Shown here piece after piece: positions 4,937 to 5,230 of a DNA stretch of 5,230 nucleotides. The position numbers were made by a program, and so were the translations under genes. This DNA is from Pseudomonadota bacterium (GTDB lineage: Bacteria; Pseudomonadota; Gammaproteobacteria; Burkholderiales; Rhodocyclaceae): positions 1-5,230 of the forward strand of contig JAUPVD010000428.1 in NCBI GenBank assembly GCA_030917225.1. Direction: 5' to 3'. Each line of letters begins with the position of its first letter. Position 1 is the stretch's first letter. A model generated the notes under the pieces. The model worked only from the letters and a program-made list of their open reading frames with translations. It searched no databases and was not told the origin of the DNA.

Positions 4937-5230
4937 TGCTTGCGCACGGTCTCCAGCCCGACGCGCTTCACGTCCTGCTGCTTGATGCTGTCGAGCACGT
5001 CGAGCACGGCTTCATACTTGGCGTTCTTGTCGCCGGCGACGAGCACGGCGAGGTCGGCGTTCTTCGCCAGTTCGCTGCGCAGGTAGGTGGCCAGCCCGGC
5101 CTTGTCGACGCTGCTGTCATTGCCCTTCGGATCCTTGATGGCGATCGAGCCGTCGGACCTGACCATGACCCGAGTCGGATTGCTCGGTACCTGCGAGCTT
5201 TTGCCGGTGGTCGGCAAGTCGACCGAACCC
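4933..5230 (-). CDS. tolR: TolR, periplasmic domain (5' end outside window)
   Basis: TolR is an ExbD-type subunit of the TolQR inner-membrane motor. Its single membrane helix carries the proton-path aspartate and its periplasmic domain dimerises and contacts peptidoglycan. Only the periplasmic part is visible, 98 residues to the TGA at 4933-4935. The visible start G-S-V-D-L-P matches the V-x-L-P strand that follows the membrane helix in ExbD/TolR proteins. It continues with V-M-V-R-S-D-G-S-I-A-I, the L-A-V-L-V-A-G-D strand, the Y-E-A-V-L-D-V-L-D helix, and the end V-G-L-E-T-V. The frame is open to the edge; TTG at 5217 is an internal leucine codon, not a start. TolR instead of ExbD is assigned because tolA, tolB and pal follow directly. 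tolQ is expected just off the right edge. Confidence 0.93.
   Translation of the reverse strand, partial: GSVDLPTTGKSSQVPSNPTRVMVRSDGSIAIKDPKGNDSSVDKAGLATYLRSELAKNADLAVLVAGDKNAKYEAVLDVLDSIKQQDVKRVGLETVRKQ

Noticed and set aside
4493..5086. 197-codon plus-strand frame rich in Leu/Phe/Arg that looks like membrane segments
   Set aside because: The hydrophobic runs are the reverse complement of the Lys/Glu/Pro codons of tolA (CTT, TTC and similar). The frame spans the tolA-tolR junction and matches nothing.
4933..5217. tolR as a complete 94-residue gene starting at TTG 5217
   Set aside because: The frame stays open to the window edge and the TTG is the leucine of the V-D-L-P strand; the membrane helix of TolR must lie upstream, outside the window.

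Overview
The window is a GC-rich stretch of a Gram-negative chromosome carrying most of a Tol-Pal cell-envelope operon. All operon genes are on the minus strand, so they read right to left: tolR (truncated by the right edge), tolA, tolB, pal, cpoB (ybgF), queE, and a small PilZ-domain gene. At the left edge, the 3' end of a LysR-family regulator gene lies on the plus strand and converges on the operon. The short TonB-like TolA, the two-cysteine Pal C-terminus, and the tol-pal-cpoB-queE order fit a betaproteobacterium, possibly in Rhodocyclales. That placement is inferred from protein character, not from a search.

Layout, left to right: LysR C-terminal domain (1-344, +); a 30-bp convergent gap with a small inverted repeat; pilZ (375-743, -); queE (776-1444, -); cpoB (1441 to about 2229, -); pal (2250-2771, -); tolB (2821 to about 4095, -); tolA (4136-4936, -); tolR (4933 to past 5230, -). 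Spacing is tight. tolR/tolA share an ATGA overlap and cpoB/queE share a GTGA overlap. The other gaps are about 20 to 50 bp. There is no gene-free stretch over 300 bases, and no RNA gene, mobile element or CRISPR array was seen.

The genes form one functional unit with a small accessory tail. TolR (with TolQ, presumably just off the right edge) is part of the proton-driven inner-membrane motor. TolA transmits that energy across the periplasm to TolB and the outer-membrane lipoprotein Pal, which binds peptidoglycan. CpoB is the periplasmic TPR protein that links Tol to peptidoglycan synthesis at division. QueE makes 7-carboxy-7-deazaguanine for queuosine tRNA modification, a frequent operon neighbour with no obvious mechanistic link to Tol. 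The last gene encodes a single-domain c-di-GMP receptor whose C-terminal helix resembles Pseudomonas PA4608/MapZ.

This is a well-known conserved locus and I do not see a new biological system in it. The points worth a second look are the MapZ-like PilZ gene where queC is often found, a consensus TATAAT in the tolA-tolB gap, the TonB-like proline rod of TolA, and paired cysteines in Pal and CpoB.
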